A stretch of DNA of 64,000 nt from an uncultured Atopobium sp. (GCA_938028565.1 CALIZS010000024.1:9763-73762); one strand, 5' to 3'; positions 1 through 9,350 are shown, counted from the first letter of the stretch. Made by a program: numbers and translations. Notes: generated by a model from the sequence alone, not told the origin.

Positions 1-364
1 AAATAGAATCCGACTAAACAGGTGCTTATCTTATTTAAGCTAGTGCTTAAACCTTGCTTTGGACAACGATAAGACAGCAGCTAGAGTCTGTAAAGAATGA
101 ATTCATTAAATTTTTCCCTGGTGAGCTCAAAGATTTTCTCGTTACATTGGTTTTACCTGCTTGATTTTTCTAAGCACTTGCTGCGTACCGTTTACAGAAT
201 TTTAGTATCTGCAAACGGTTGTATCGTGAAAATCTCTCTAACTTGGGCGTCGGTGTTATGCAACTGTAATAATATATTTAATGAATAGTAATGACTCGTC
301 CACATAAGTTAGCTTGCGTATGTATCGTGCGCAAATGCTTGTTTCGGGCGTTTTAGGAGGTAGT
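1..364. other. Noncoding region upstream of deoB
   Basis: No convincing gene is seen here; the short open frames lack ribosome sites and family features. It holds the 31-bp dyad described separately (188-218). A weak promoter-like pair, TTGGGC near 242 and TAATAA near 266, points at deoB. The left edge may cut an upstream gene or its trailer, so the region may be incomplete. Confidence 0.4.
188..218. promoter_or_regulatory. Inverted repeat, candidate operator of the nucleoside operon
   Basis: Arms CCGTTTACAGA and TCTGCAAACGG are complementary over 11 bp with one G-T exchange, around a 9-nt A/T-rich centre. It lies about 150 bp upstream of deoB and upstream of a possible promoter. No regulator gene adjoins it, so the protein that would bind is unknown. 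A transcribed hairpin is the alternative. Confidence 0.4.
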
Positions 365-1555
365 ATGCCTAAACGTGTTTTTGTAGTTGTTCTTGATAGT
401 TTTGGCATCGGCGAAGAGCCTGATGCGGCGGCATACGGAGATGAGGGTAGCAATACCCTTTGTGCCTGCGCAACAAGTGGCGTTCTTAATATCCCAAATA
501 TGACAAAGTTGGGCCTTCTTAATATTGATGGCGCGCTTGATACCGTGTATGACGTTGATTTGAAGCCAATTGAGTCTCCTGAGGGCGCATACGCTCGCAT
601 GCAGGAGAAATCCGCTGGTAAAGATACTACGGTTGGTCACTGGGAGATGGCAGGCGTCATTTCTCCAAAGAAGTTCCCAACCTATCCTAATGGTTTTCCA
701 CAGGAGGTCATTGAGGAGTTTGAGCAGAAGACGGGCCGTAAGGTTCTCTGCAATAAGCCTTACTCCGGAACTGATGTTATTAGAGACTTTGGTAAAGAGC
801 ACGTAGAGACTGGTGCTCTGATTGTCTATACCTCAGCAGATTCTGTTTTCCAGATTGCTGCTCATGAGGACGTGGTAAGTCCCGAGAAACTCTATGAGTA
901 TTGCCGCATTGCGCGTGAGATTCTGCAGGGTGAGCATGGTGTTGCTCGTGTTATTGCTCGTCCTTTCGAGGGAGAGTGGCCATATCAGCGCACTTCTCGC
1001 CGTCATGACTTCTCGCTTGAGCCAACAGGCCCAACTATGCTTGATCGCCTTAAAGAGAACGGCTTTGACGTTCTTTCTATTGGCAAGATTTATGACATCT
1101 TTGCTCACCGTGGCATGACAGAGTTTGAGTTTACTACCTGCAATGCAGACGGAATTCAGAAGACTATTGAGGCTACCAGCAAAGACTTCAATGGCCTGTG
1201 CTTCACCAATCTTGTTGATACCGACATGATTTACGGTCACCGCAACGATCCTGTGGGATACTCCAACGCTCTTTCTTACTTTGACGAGCGCATTCCTCAA
1301 ATTATTGAGGGCCTTCGTGAGGATGACCTGTTCATTATCACCGCAGATCATGGCTGTGACCCGGTAACACCATCTACTGATCACTCTCGTGAGTACGTGC
1401 CACTGCTTATCACGGGTCCAAAGGTCAAGCCAAACACCAACCTTGGCACAACCGCTACATTTGCCGATATGGCCGAGACAATCCTTGATTATTTTGGCGT
1501 TGAGCAACTTGGTGTTGGAACTTCTCACCTGTCAGAGATTCTTAAGGAGAACTAA
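365..1555 (+). CDS. deoB: Phosphopentomutase
   Basis: Cytoplasmic enzyme converting (deoxy)ribose-1-phosphate to the 5-phosphate, linking nucleoside breakdown to the pentose phosphate pathway. The 396-aa product has the expected family length. It shows the alkaline-phosphatase-superfamily metal motifs: DSFGIG near residue 10, DTTVGHWEMAG near residue 80, and TADHGCDPVTPSTDHSREY near residue 340. The start at 365 follows TAGGAGGTAGT; an upstream in-frame ATG at 314 has no ribosome site. Its stop overlaps the start of deoD by one base, so the two are translationally coupled. It opens the nucleoside salvage block. Confidence 0.95.
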   Translation: MPKRVFVVVLDSFGIGEEPDAAAYGDEGSNTLCACATSGVLNIPNMTKLGLLNIDGALDTVYDVDLKPIESPEGAYARMQEKSAGKDTTVGHWEMAGVISPKKFPTYPNGFPQEVIEEFEQKTGRKVLCNKPYSGTDVIRDFGKEHVETGALIVYTSADSVFQIAAHEDVVSPEKLYEYCRIAREILQGEHGVARVIARPFEGEWPYQRTSRRHDFSLEPTGPTMLDRLKENGFDVLSIGKIYDIFAHRGMTEFEFTTCNADGIQKTIEATSKDFNGLCFTNLVDTDMIYGHRNDPVGYSNALSYFDERIPQIIEGLREDDLFIITADHGCDPVTPSTDHSREYVPLLITGPKVKPNTNLGTTATFADMAETILDYFGVEQLGVGTSHLSEILKEN

Positions 1556-2265
1556 TGGCTACCACCCCAACTCCTCATAACGCTGCTGTTGAGGGCCAGA
1601 TTGCTAAGACCGTCCTCATGCCAGGCGATCCTCTGCGCGCAAAGCTTCTTGCAGATACGTATCTGGAGAACGTTGAGCAGTTCAACACCGTTCGCAACAT
1701 GTTTGGTTACACTGGCACCTACAAGGGACAGCCAGTCTCCGTTATGGGTTCTGGTATGGGTATGCCTTCCATTGGTATTTATTCTTACGAGCTCTTTAAT
1801 TTCTACGGTGTCGAGAATATCTTGCGTATTGGTAGCGCAGGTGGTCTTGCTCCTGAGGTAAAGCTTAGAGACATTGTTATTGGTATGTCTTCCAGCACTG
1901 ATTCTAATTATCCATCACAGTACGGAATGCCTGGAACCATTGCACCTACCGCAGACTTTGGTCTATTGAGCAAGGCTGTTGCTGGTGCAGAGAAATTGGG
2001 CTATCCCGTTCGCGTTGGTAATATCCTGGCAAGCGACGTGTTCTATACCGTAGACAACTCGCTTCCAAAATGGGCAAGCATGGATGTTCTTGCCGTTGAG
2101 ATGGAGTCGGCAGCCCTGTATCTCAACGCCATGCACGCTCATAAGCATGCGCTTACGCTGCTAACTATCTCTGATTTGCCTCTTACAGGAGAAGCACTTA
2201 CTGCTGAGGAGCGTCAGACTAGTTTCACGCAGATGATGGAGGTTGCTCTTTCTGTTGTTGCTTAA
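1555..2265 (+). CDS. deoD: Purine nucleoside phosphorylase (DeoD type)
   Basis: Phosphorolyses purine (deoxy)nucleosides to free base plus (deoxy)ribose-1-phosphate, the substrate of DeoB next to it. The 236-aa length fits the hexameric DeoD family. Motifs include PGDPLRAKLLAD near residue 23, GSGMGMPSIGIYSYEL near 65, the ribose-binding VEMESAALYLNA near 180, and SDLPLTGEALTAEERQ near 205 with the catalytic Asp. Its ATG shares its first base with the deoB stop codon. Confidence 0.95.
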   Translation: MATTPTPHNAAVEGQIAKTVLMPGDPLRAKLLADTYLENVEQFNTVRNMFGYTGTYKGQPVSVMGSGMGMPSIGIYSYELFNFYGVENILRIGSAGGLAPEVKLRDIVIGMSSSTDSNYPSQYGMPGTIAPTADFGLLSKAVAGAEKLGYPVRVGNILASDVFYTVDNSLPKWASMDVLAVEMESAALYLNAMHAHKHALTLLTISDLPLTGEALTAEERQTSFTQMMEVALSVVA

Positions 2266-2428
2266 AGCGCTTGTTGCACAAAGCATCACAGGTCAGCAGC
2301 TTGCCATTGCTGTTTGTTTTGGAACCATGCGGATTTTCCGCTTAAGTTAGGGGAGTTTGGTCAACTTCTCATAAAGATCCAGCGTACAAGCTGGACGTTC
2401 CCGCCACATGAGGTAAGGAGAGCACGGA

Positions 2429-3505
2429 ATGAACAAGAACGTTTCTCGTCGTAGTTTTGTGACCGGCGCAACCGGCGCTGGCGCATTTGCAGCACTCGCA
2501 GGTCTTGCAGGCTGCAACAACCCCAAGAAGGACGACGGCGGCCAGAAGGCATCAGGTGAGAAGAAAAAGAAGCTCACCATGGTTACCGATACTGGTGGTG
2601 TTAACGACCAGTCCTTTAACCAGTCCGCTTGGGAGGGCATGACCGAGCTCAAGGACAAGAACGGCTGGGATGTCAGCTACCTTGAGTCCAAGCAGGATTC
2701 CGATTACGCAACCAACCTTGATAAGGCTGTTGACGCTGAGTCCGACCTTGTTTGGGGCGTTGGCTTTGCTATGGCTGATGCAACTCTTAAGGCTGCTAAG
2801 GACAATCCAAACACCCAGTTTGCCATCATCGACAACGGCAACGATTCTCAGGTTTCTAACTTCACTGGCGTTATGTTCCGTGCTCAGGAGCCTTCCTTTG
2901 TTGTTGGCTACATTGCCGCTCGTACCACAAAGACTGGTAAGGTTGGCTTTGTTGGCGGCATTTCTTCCGCTCTTATCGACCAGTTTGAGTATGGTTACCG
3001 CGGCGGCGTTGCTTATGCAAACAAGGAGAAGGGCACCAACGTTGAGATTTCTGCACAGTATGCAGAGTCCTTCTCTGACGCAGCAAAGGGCAAGGCTATT
3101 GCTAACTCCATGTACTCCGATGGTTGCGACGTTGTCTTCCACGCTGCAGGCGGCGTAGGAACCGGCGTTATTGAGGCAGCTAAGGACGCAAACAAGCTTG
3201 CTATCGGCGTTGACCGTGACCAGGCATATCTTGCTCCAGAGAACGTTCTGACCTCCGCTCTTAAGCGCGTCAACGTTGCTATTGTTGAGATTTCCGAGAA
3301 GATCTTGAAGGACGGCCAGAAGGGTGGCACCACCATTTCTCTGGGCGCTTCCGAGGACGCCGTCGGAATTTCTGAGGAGCACCACCTCATGGGTGAGGAC
3401 ACCTACAAGGCTGCTACTGATCTTCTCGACAAGATTAAGGCCGGCTCTGTTGTTCCTCCTACAAACAAGGATGAGTTGGACAAATACGTCAAGTCTTTGA
3501 GCTAA
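2429..3505 (+). CDS. BMP-family nucleoside-binding lipoprotein (ABC transporter)
   Basis: Extracellular substrate-binding component of a nucleoside ABC importer (Bmp/PnrA/NupN family). It has 358 aa. The N-terminus shows an RRSF signal start, an Ala/Gly-rich hydrophobic stretch and a lipobox ending LAGC near residue 28, followed by a Lys-rich linker. The binding domain begins KKLTMVTDTGGVNDQSFNQSAW and contains TGVMFRAQEPSFVVGY and a VDRDQ segment typical of BMP proteins. Ribosome site GGAGAGCACGGA precedes the ATG. The ATPase and two permeases follow. The purine or pyrimidine preference cannot be read from the sequence. Confidence 0.92.
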   Translation: MNKNVSRRSFVTGATGAGAFAALAGLAGCNNPKKDDGGQKASGEKKKKLTMVTDTGGVNDQSFNQSAWEGMTELKDKNGWDVSYLESKQDSDYATNLDKAVDAESDLVWGVGFAMADATLKAAKDNPNTQFAIIDNGNDSQVSNFTGVMFRAQEPSFVVGYIAARTTKTGKVGFVGGISSALIDQFEYGYRGGVAYANKEKGTNVEISAQYAESFSDAAKGKAIANSMYSDGCDVVFHAAGGVGTGVIEAAKDANKLAIGVDRDQAYLAPENVLTSALKRVNVAIVEISEKILKDGQKGGTTISLGASEDAVGISEEHHLMGEDTYKAATDLLDKIKAGSVVPPTNKDELDKYVKSLS

Positions 3506-3594
3506 GTTCTGGCTTAGTATCTAAGCCTTAGGGTTTCTCGCCAGATGGTTTTGCCGTCTGACAGGCCCAAAAGGTTGATGAGTTTGGATTTGCT

Positions 3595-3624
3595 GGTGAG
3601 GGGTGCTCTTTGGCACTCCTCACC
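3595..3624 (+). promoter_or_regulatory. Stable hairpin between lipoprotein and ATPase genes
   Basis: A 12-bp stem, GGTGAGGGGTGC paired with GCACTCCTCACC and one G-T pair, closes a short loop. It has no U-run and ends about 17 nt before the ATPase ribosome site. It probably protects the 3' end of the binding-protein message or attenuates, allowing more lipoprotein than membrane parts. A GGCGAGAA-type octamer lies just upstream (3535). Confidence 0.5.
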
Positions 3625-3652
3625 TCTAGCAAGTGTGTAAAGGAGGTGGCTC

Positions 3653-5182
3653 GTGGAAGTCAGTTCGGATTACGCTGTTCAGATGCATGGCATTACCAAA
3701 GTTTTTGGATCGTTTAAAGCTCTTGACGCCGTAGACCTTAACGTGCGCAAGCAAACTGTCCACGCCATTTTAGGAGAGAACGGCGCAGGTAAAAGTACGC
3801 TTATGAACGTACTGTACGGCCTGTATTCTGCGGATGAGGGAGATGTTTACCTCAACGGAGAGCGCGTATCCATTTCTGGCCCAAACGATGCTATCGCTCA
3901 CGGCATTGGTATGGTTCACCAGCACTTTATGTTGGTTGAGAACTTTACTGTTACAGAAAATATTGTTTTGGGCAACGAGGTCACCAAGGCTGGTGGCGTC
4001 CTTGATCCAAAGCGAGCTCGCGAGAAGGTCCTGGAGATTGTTGAGGAATACGGCTTTGACGTAGATCCTGACGCCAAGATTGAAGACATTTCTGTTGGTA
4101 TGCAGCAGCGTGTTGAGATCTTGAAGGCCCTGTATCGTGGCGCAGAGATTCTTATTCTTGATGAGCCTACGGCAGTTCTTACGCCGCAGGAGATTGAGAA
4201 GCTTATCCAGATCATGCATGACCTGGTAAGCAAAGGTAAAACCATCATTGTTATTACTCACAAGCTTAAAGAGATTATGTCTTCCGCTGACGAGTGCACC
4301 ATTATTCGTCGTGGTAAGTACATGAGCACGGTTGATGTCTCCAAGACATCCGAGACTGAGCTTGCAACACTTATGGTGGGTAGAAACGTTAACCTGCATG
4401 TAGAAAAGAAGCCAGCAACTCCTGGTGAGGTTGTTCTTTCAATCAAAGACCTCCACGTCAAGGACGAGCGCGGTATTGAGCAGGTAAACGGCTTTAATTT
4501 GGATATTCGTGCCGGCGAGATCGTTGGTCTTGCAGGCATTGACGGCAACGGCCAGAAAGAACTTGCCGATGCCATAAACGCACTGGTCAAACCTGAGTCG
4601 GGCACCATTTCTGTCAAGGGTGAAGAGATTCAGAGCACAACTCCTAAGACGGTTATTGATCACGCAGTTGCAACCATTCCTTCAGACCGTCACCGTTGGG
4701 GTCTGGTTCTGCCCTTTACGGTTGCCGAGAACATGGTGCTTGAGCGCCACAACGAGGAAACCTTTGGTAAGGGCATTGCACTTGACCTGGAAAAGATCAA
4801 GGAATTCTCTCAGAAGCTGATTGATGAGTTTGATATTCGTCCGGCAGAGTGCGCAGATCATCAGGCAGTGGGACTTTCCGGCGGCAACCAGCAGAAGGTT
4901 ATTATCGCCCGCGAGGTCTCTTCCAACCCAGACGTTCTCATTGCCATCCAGCCAACTCGCGGCCTTGACGTTGGTGCTATTGAGTTTGTTCACAAAGCGC
5001 TGATTCGCGAGAGGGACCGTGGAGCAGCAATTTTGCTGATTTCCTTTGAGCTGGACGAGATTATGGACGTTGCCGATAAGATGGCAATTATTTACGCCGG
5101 CAAGAATGTTGGCGAGTTTGACCAAGGTACTATCACTGAAGAGCAGGCTGGCCTGCTGATGGCAGGAGGTGACGCCGAGTGA
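3653..5182 (+). CDS. Nucleoside ABC transporter, ATP-binding protein with two ATPase domains
   Basis: 509-aa ATPase of the nucleoside/simple-sugar class (NupO/NupA-like), which energises the adjoining permeases. The first domain has Walker A GENGAGKSTLMNVLYG near residue 42, a divergent signature ISVGMQQRVEILKALYR near 148 and Walker B ILILDEPTAVLTPQE near 168. The second domain has GIDGNGQKELADAI near 296, a canonical LSGGNQQKVIIAREV near 405, and LIAIQPTRGLDVGA, where the usual Walker B Glu is Gln. That change is common in this class. GTG start at 3653 follows AAAGGAGGTGGCTC. Its end overlaps the next gene by 4 bases. Confidence 0.93.
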   Translation: MEVSSDYAVQMHGITKVFGSFKALDAVDLNVRKQTVHAILGENGAGKSTLMNVLYGLYSADEGDVYLNGERVSISGPNDAIAHGIGMVHQHFMLVENFTVTENIVLGNEVTKAGGVLDPKRAREKVLEIVEEYGFDVDPDAKIEDISVGMQQRVEILKALYRGAEILILDEPTAVLTPQEIEKLIQIMHDLVSKGKTIIVITHKLKEIMSSADECTIIRRGKYMSTVDVSKTSETELATLMVGRNVNLHVEKKPATPGEVVLSIKDLHVKDERGIEQVNGFNLDIRAGEIVGLAGIDGNGQKELADAINALVKPESGTISVKGEEIQSTTPKTVIDHAVATIPSDRHRWGLVLPFTVAENMVLERHNEETFGKGIALDLEKIKEFSQKLIDEFDIRPAECADHQAVGLSGGNQQKVIIAREVSSNPDVLIAIQPTRGLDVGAIEFVHKALIRERDRGAAILLISFELDEIMDVADKMAIIYAGKNVGEFDQGTITEEQAGLLMAGGDAE

Positions 5183-6381
5183 GTACGCTTACAAAGATAA
5201 TGAGAAAGCCAATTACGTCAGCAATTGTTGCAATTTTTGTTGGCCTGTTGGTTGCTTCTATTATTTTGGTTGTTGCAGGCTATGACCCTATCAGCTCGTT
5301 TGAGGCTCTTATTGGCGGCATGGTAGGTAAGCCAAAATATATTTCCAACGTCATTATTAAGGCAACGCCTCTGCTCTTTACCGGTATTGCTGTTGCTTTT
5401 GCATTCCGCGTTGGTCTCTTTAACATTGGCGCTGAGGGTCAGTACATTGTAGGTACCATCCTCGCCGTTATTGTTGGCTACAGTTTGGACCTTCCTCCTG
5501 TGCTGCAGATTCCTGTAGTTGTTTTGGTTGGTACCGCAGGTGGCGCAGGTATTGGTGCCATTATTGGATGGCTTAAGGCTCAGTTTGGCATCAACGAGGT
5601 TATTACCAGCATTATGTTTAACTGGATCAGCCTTTACCTCTGCAACTTTGTGGTTTCTCTTCCACAGTTCCACCAGCCAAACTCAACTTCTTCGTACTCT
5701 ATTAACGAGTCTGGCTACACCACACTGTTCTATGGCATGAAGAATTCCGAGGACGGTGCTGAGGCAATTCGCAATATTCCTGTTATTGGCGACGCTATTA
5801 TGCGTACCGATGTAAACATTGGTATTGTTGTTGCTATTATCGCAGCTATCTTTATTGGTTGGCTGCTTATGCGCACCAAAGTTGGTTATGAGATGCGCGC
5901 TGTTGGTTTTAACCGCGACGCTGCACAGTTTACCGGCATCAACGTTAAGAAAAACCTTACGCTTTGCATGGCTATTTCTGGTGCACTCTGCGGTCTTGCA
6001 GGTGCTCTGACCATTACCGGTATTGCTCCTCACAGTATTGCAACGCTGGCAGCATTTGAGAACAACGGCTTTAACGGTCTGTCCGTTGCGTTTATTGCCA
6101 ACTGCAACCCTGTGGCATGTATTCCTGCATCCTTCCTGTTTGCTGGTCTTCTTTATGGTGGTCAGACTGTTCAGCAGACGGTTGGTGCTCCTTCCGAGAT
6201 TATTAACATTGTTATTGGTACCATCGTGTTCTTTATGGCTCTGGGTGGCGTTATTCCAATGCTTGCCGACCGTCTTGATCACAAACGTGCCCAGAAGGCT
6301 AAGGAAGAAGAGGCAAAGCTTGCTGCTCAAGTGAGTGATGCGTCCGACCCTTCTCAGGAGGAGGCAAACAATGCTCACTAA
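5179..6381 (+). CDS. Nucleoside ABC transporter permease 1
   Basis: 400-aa polytopic membrane protein of the BPD_transp_2 family (NupP-like). Hydrophobic helices run from about residue 15 to 350, including the family segment FRVGLFNIGAEGQYIVGTI near 75 and the cytoplasmic coupling region RTKVGYEMRAVGFNRDAAQFTGI near 235. The tail after residue 360 is charged (DHKRAQKAKEEEAK). GTG start at 5179 lies in a GTGA overlap with the ATPase stop. The next permease starts inside its 3' end, so the genes are tightly coupled. Confidence 0.92.
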   Translation: MSTLTKIMRKPITSAIVAIFVGLLVASIILVVAGYDPISSFEALIGGMVGKPKYISNVIIKATPLLFTGIAVAFAFRVGLFNIGAEGQYIVGTILAVIVGYSLDLPPVLQIPVVVLVGTAGGAGIGAIIGWLKAQFGINEVITSIMFNWISLYLCNFVVSLPQFHQPNSTSSYSINESGYTTLFYGMKNSEDGAEAIRNIPVIGDAIMRTDVNIGIVVAIIAAIFIGWLLMRTKVGYEMRAVGFNRDAAQFTGINVKKNLTLCMAISGALCGLAGALTITGIAPHSIATLAAFENNGFNGLSVAFIANCNPVACIPASFLFAGLLYGGQTVQQTVGAPSEIINIVIGTIVFFMALGGVIPMLADRLDHKRAQKAKEEEAKLAAQVSDASDPSQEEANNAH

Positions 6382-7294
6382 CCTGATTCTTCTTGTTTCC
6401 GTTACCCTCATGTACTCGACACCTCTTATTTTTGGTGCTCTGGGCGGCGTTGTCTCCGAGCGCTCCGGTGTTGTCAACATTGGTATTGAGGGCATGATGG
6501 GTGTTGGTGCCTTTGCAGGTGTTGCGGGCAGCTACCTCACCGGAAACCCTTGGATTGGCTTCCTTTGTGCAGGTATTGCAGGCGGTCTTATTGCACTTTT
6601 GCACGCCATGGCATCTATTACGTTTAACGCTGACCAGACAGTTTCTGGTGTTGCAATTAACCTGCTGGCACCTGGCATTGCTCTGTTTGCCTGCCGTCTT
6701 TTGTTTGATGGCGCTGCAATGTCTCCAGCAGTCACCAAGCTCCCAAAGCTCTTTGGTGAGGGTGCCTTTAACGACACACCTTATTCCAGCCTCAACGTAG
6801 ACATTACCGTGGTACTTGCACTTTTGACCGCCCTTCTCGTCTGGTTTGTGCTTTACCGTACCAAGTGGGGCCTGCGTATTCGCTCTGTTGGCGAGCATCC
6901 ACACGCATCCGAGACGCTGGGCATTAGCGTTCGTAAGACTCGCTACCTCTGCGTTATTGTTTCTGGTGTGCTTGCAGGATTTGGTGGCGCTTCTGTAACG
7001 CTGGCAATTATTTCTCAGTTCACTCAGACCGCTATTTCTGGTCAGGGCTTTATTGCACTGGCAGCGGTTATCTTTGGTAAGTGGAAGCCTCTGAATACCT
7101 ATGCAGCTTGCCTACTCTTTGGCTTTACTCAGGCGCTGGCAATTCTTCTTGGCGGTGGCGCAACTCCAATCCCAAGCCAGATTATTGCAATGCTTCCTTA
7201 CTTCATCACCATCATTACGCTGGTCCTCTTTGTTGGTAAGTCTGTTGCTCCTAAGGCAGACGGCGTGCCATACATCAAGGGAAGCCGCGCATAA
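6371..7294 (+). CDS. Nucleoside ABC transporter permease 2
   Basis: 307-aa partner permease (NupQ-like) forming a heterodimeric channel with the previous product. It starts MLTNLILLVSVTLMYSTP and has the family hallmark SERSGVVNIGIEGMMGVGAF near residue 30 and the coupling segment RTKWGLRIRSVGEHPHASETLGI near 160. The start at 6371 follows AGGAGGCAAACA and overlaps the upstream gene by 11 bases; an in-frame ATG at 6335 lacks a comparable ribosome site. The stop shares a base with the cdd start. Confidence 0.92.
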   Translation: MLTNLILLVSVTLMYSTPLIFGALGGVVSERSGVVNIGIEGMMGVGAFAGVAGSYLTGNPWIGFLCAGIAGGLIALLHAMASITFNADQTVSGVAINLLAPGIALFACRLLFDGAAMSPAVTKLPKLFGEGAFNDTPYSSLNVDITVVLALLTALLVWFVLYRTKWGLRIRSVGEHPHASETLGISVRKTRYLCVIVSGVLAGFGGASVTLAIISQFTQTAISGQGFIALAAVIFGKWKPLNTYAACLLFGFTQALAILLGGGATPIPSQIIAMLPYFITIITLVLFVGKSVAPKADGVPYIKGSRA

Positions 7295-7842
7295 TGGCAG
7301 AGGTAGAGGGTTCTTGCCGCGTTTCTAACGAGGCGCTTGTTCAGCTTGCTATTGAGGCGCGCAACCACGCCTATGTACCGTACTCTCACTATGCTGTTGG
7401 AGCTGCACTTTTGTGCTCCGACGGCACGGTGTACGGCGGCGCCAACCTAGAAAACGCTGCGTATACGCCTTCCAATTGTGCTGAGCGCACGGCGTTTTTC
7501 CGCGCGGTGTTTGAGGGCCGCAGGGATTTTGTGGCCATTGCGGTTGTTGGTGGCCCTGAGGGAGAACCTCCAACGGCTTGGTGCACTCCATGTGGTGTAT
7601 GCAGGCAGGTGATTCGCGAGTGGTGCGATCCTGCAACATTCCGCATTGTGCTGGGCAAGGCAGATGCTGCCCCTAGAGAGTATCTGCTCCAGGATATCTT
7701 GCCTATGGGATTTGGTCCCGAGGATCTGGGTGAGTCCAGTCCTGCCGGCGCATCGGGTGACGACGCTGTGAAGGATACCGACGGTGGTCACGAGCACAGT
7801 TGCGCTTGCGGGTGCAGCGAGCACGGCGGGGGCAACCAGTAA
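7294..7842 (+). CDS. cdd: Cytidine deaminase with His/Cys-rich tail
   Basis: Zinc enzyme that deaminates (deoxy)cytidine to (deoxy)uridine, which the downstream pyrimidine phosphorylase can use. Homotetrameric family features are present: YVPYSHYAVGAALL near residue 28, NCAERTAFF near 62 (zinc Cys and catalytic Glu) and WCTPCGVCRQVI near 98 (two zinc Cys). The protein is 182 aa, about 45 longer than usual. The extra C-terminal tail is acidic and then metal-ligand rich, with HEHSCACGCSEHGGG at the end. That tail is unusual; metal binding is an inference. The ATG shares its first base with the permease stop. Confidence 0.93.
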   Translation: MAEVEGSCRVSNEALVQLAIEARNHAYVPYSHYAVGAALLCSDGTVYGGANLENAAYTPSNCAERTAFFRAVFEGRRDFVAIAVVGGPEGEPPTAWCTPCGVCRQVIREWCDPATFRIVLGKADAAPREYLLQDILPMGFGPEDLGESSPAGASGDDAVKDTDGGHEHSCACGCSEHGGGNQ

Positions 7843-7905
7843 GCTGCGGCATCAAGCAGTCTGCGCTTTCGGGTGCAGATAACCTGGTAGGTTACATGAA
7901 ATTGC

Positions 7906-7938
7906 GAGCCGGTAGAGTTTCTCGCTACCGGCTCTTTT
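7906..7938 (+). terminator. Rho-independent terminator after cdd
   Basis: GAGCCGGTAG pairs with CTACCGGCTC around AGTTTCTCG, followed by TTTT. It ends the transport and cdd operon before the pyrimidine phosphorylase gene. Confidence 0.8.
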
Positions 7939-8024
7939 ACTAGAGAGTTAACGCGAACGACAACGAACGCGCCTGACGGCGCCGCGAACAGCAACGAACG
8001 CGAACAGCGAAAAGAGGTTCAACT

Positions 8025-9350
8025 ATGCGCATGTACGATGTGATTGAGAAGAAGCGCGACGGCGGCGAGCTTACCGACGCCGAGATTGACTACTTTGTCT
8101 CGGGCTATGTAGCTGGTGATATTCCCGATTATCAGGCTTCTGCACTTGCGATGGCCATTTTTTACAAGGGTATGACCGCGCACGAGACGGCTCACCTAAC
8201 CATGGCAATGGCAGAGTCTGGCGACATGATGGACCTCTCGGCAATCCCTGGTATCAAGGTTGATAAACACTCTACCGGCGGTGTTGGCGATAAGACCACG
8301 CTGGTTGTTGGCCCGCTTGTTGCATCTCTGGGCGTAAAGGTTGCCAAGATGAGCGGTCGCGGCTTAGGCCACACGGGCGGTACGCTGGACAAACTTGAGT
8401 CAATCCCAGGCCTTTCCATTGAGATTTCCGAGCCCGACTTCTTCAAGCAGGTCTCCGAGATTGGCGTTGCCGTTGCAGGTCAGACGGGCAATCTTGTTCC
8501 AGCCGACAAGAAGCTCTACGCGCTTCGCGACGTTACCGCAACGGTTGACTCGGTGCCTCTGATTGCGTCGAGCATTATGAGCAAGAAGATTGCTTCCGGC
8601 TCCGACTGTATTTTGTTGGACGTTAAGTGCGGCTCCGGCGCCTTTATGAAGGACGTCGACTCCGCAATTGAGCTGGCAGATGCCATGGTTTCCATTGGCG
8701 AGCATGTTGGCCGCACCACCGCAGCACTGATTACTGGCATGGATCGCCCTCTTGGCAAAAACGTAGGCAACTCCCTCGAGGTCATCGAGGCAGTGGCCAC
8801 GCTTAAGGGTGAGGGTCCTGAGGATCTGACCGATGTCTGCGTTGAACTTGCTGCAAACATGCTTAACCTCGCAGGTAAGGGGAGTGTTGAGGACTGCCGC
8901 AAGCTGGCTCGTCAACAGATTGCAAACGGCGAGGGCCTGGCTAAGCTGGCACAGATGGTCAAGGCTCAGGGTGGCACCGACGAGGTCATCTTTGACACCA
9001 CTAAGTTTGAGGCTGCGCCATTCCGCCGCGACATTGTGGCTGAGACCAGCGGATATATCACTTCTATGAACGCTGAGCTGGTGGGTATTTCCTCTGTTGC
9101 TCTGGGTGCTGGTCGCGAGAAGAAGGGCGATCCGATTGACCCAGCAGCTGGCATTATCCTTGAGCGCAAGACCGGCGATTATGTCGAGAAGGGCGATGTT
9201 ATTGCAACGCTTCTGACCGGCGACGAAAGCCGTCTTGACGAGGGCGAGCGCATCTTCCGTGAGGCTCTGGTCTTTGGCGAGAGCGCTCCCGAGCTGGAAC
9301 CGCTGTTCTTTGCGCGCGTCTCCAAGGACGGCGTCGAGCGCTTCGCGTAA
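8025..9350 (+). CDS. pdp: Pyrimidine-nucleoside phosphorylase
   Basis: Phosphorolyses uridine and thymidine/deoxyuridine to base plus pentose-1-phosphate. The 441-aa product matches Bacillus Pdp from its first residues (MRMYDVIEKK). It carries IPDYQASALAMAIF near residue 33, the phosphate and substrate loop KHSTGGVGDKTTLVVGPLVA near 80, the family signature SGRGLGHTGGTLDKLES near 110, and a C-terminal domain with GAGREKKGDPIDPAAGI. The ATG at 8025 follows AAAGAGGTTCAACT. It has its own leader after the cdd terminator but belongs to the same salvage pathway. Thymidine phosphorylase (deoA) is the alternative name. Confidence 0.93.
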   Translation: MRMYDVIEKKRDGGELTDAEIDYFVSGYVAGDIPDYQASALAMAIFYKGMTAHETAHLTMAMAESGDMMDLSAIPGIKVDKHSTGGVGDKTTLVVGPLVASLGVKVAKMSGRGLGHTGGTLDKLESIPGLSIEISEPDFFKQVSEIGVAVAGQTGNLVPADKKLYALRDVTATVDSVPLIASSIMSKKIASGSDCILLDVKCGSGAFMKDVDSAIELADAMVSIGEHVGRTTAALITGMDRPLGKNVGNSLEVIEAVATLKGEGPEDLTDVCVELAANMLNLAGKGSVEDCRKLARQQIANGEGLAKLAQMVKAQGGTDEVIFDTTKFEAAPFRRDIVAETSGYITSMNAELVGISSVALGAGREKKGDPIDPAAGIILERKTGDYVEKGDVIATLLTGDESRLDEGERIFREALVFGESAPELEPLFFARVSKDGVERFA

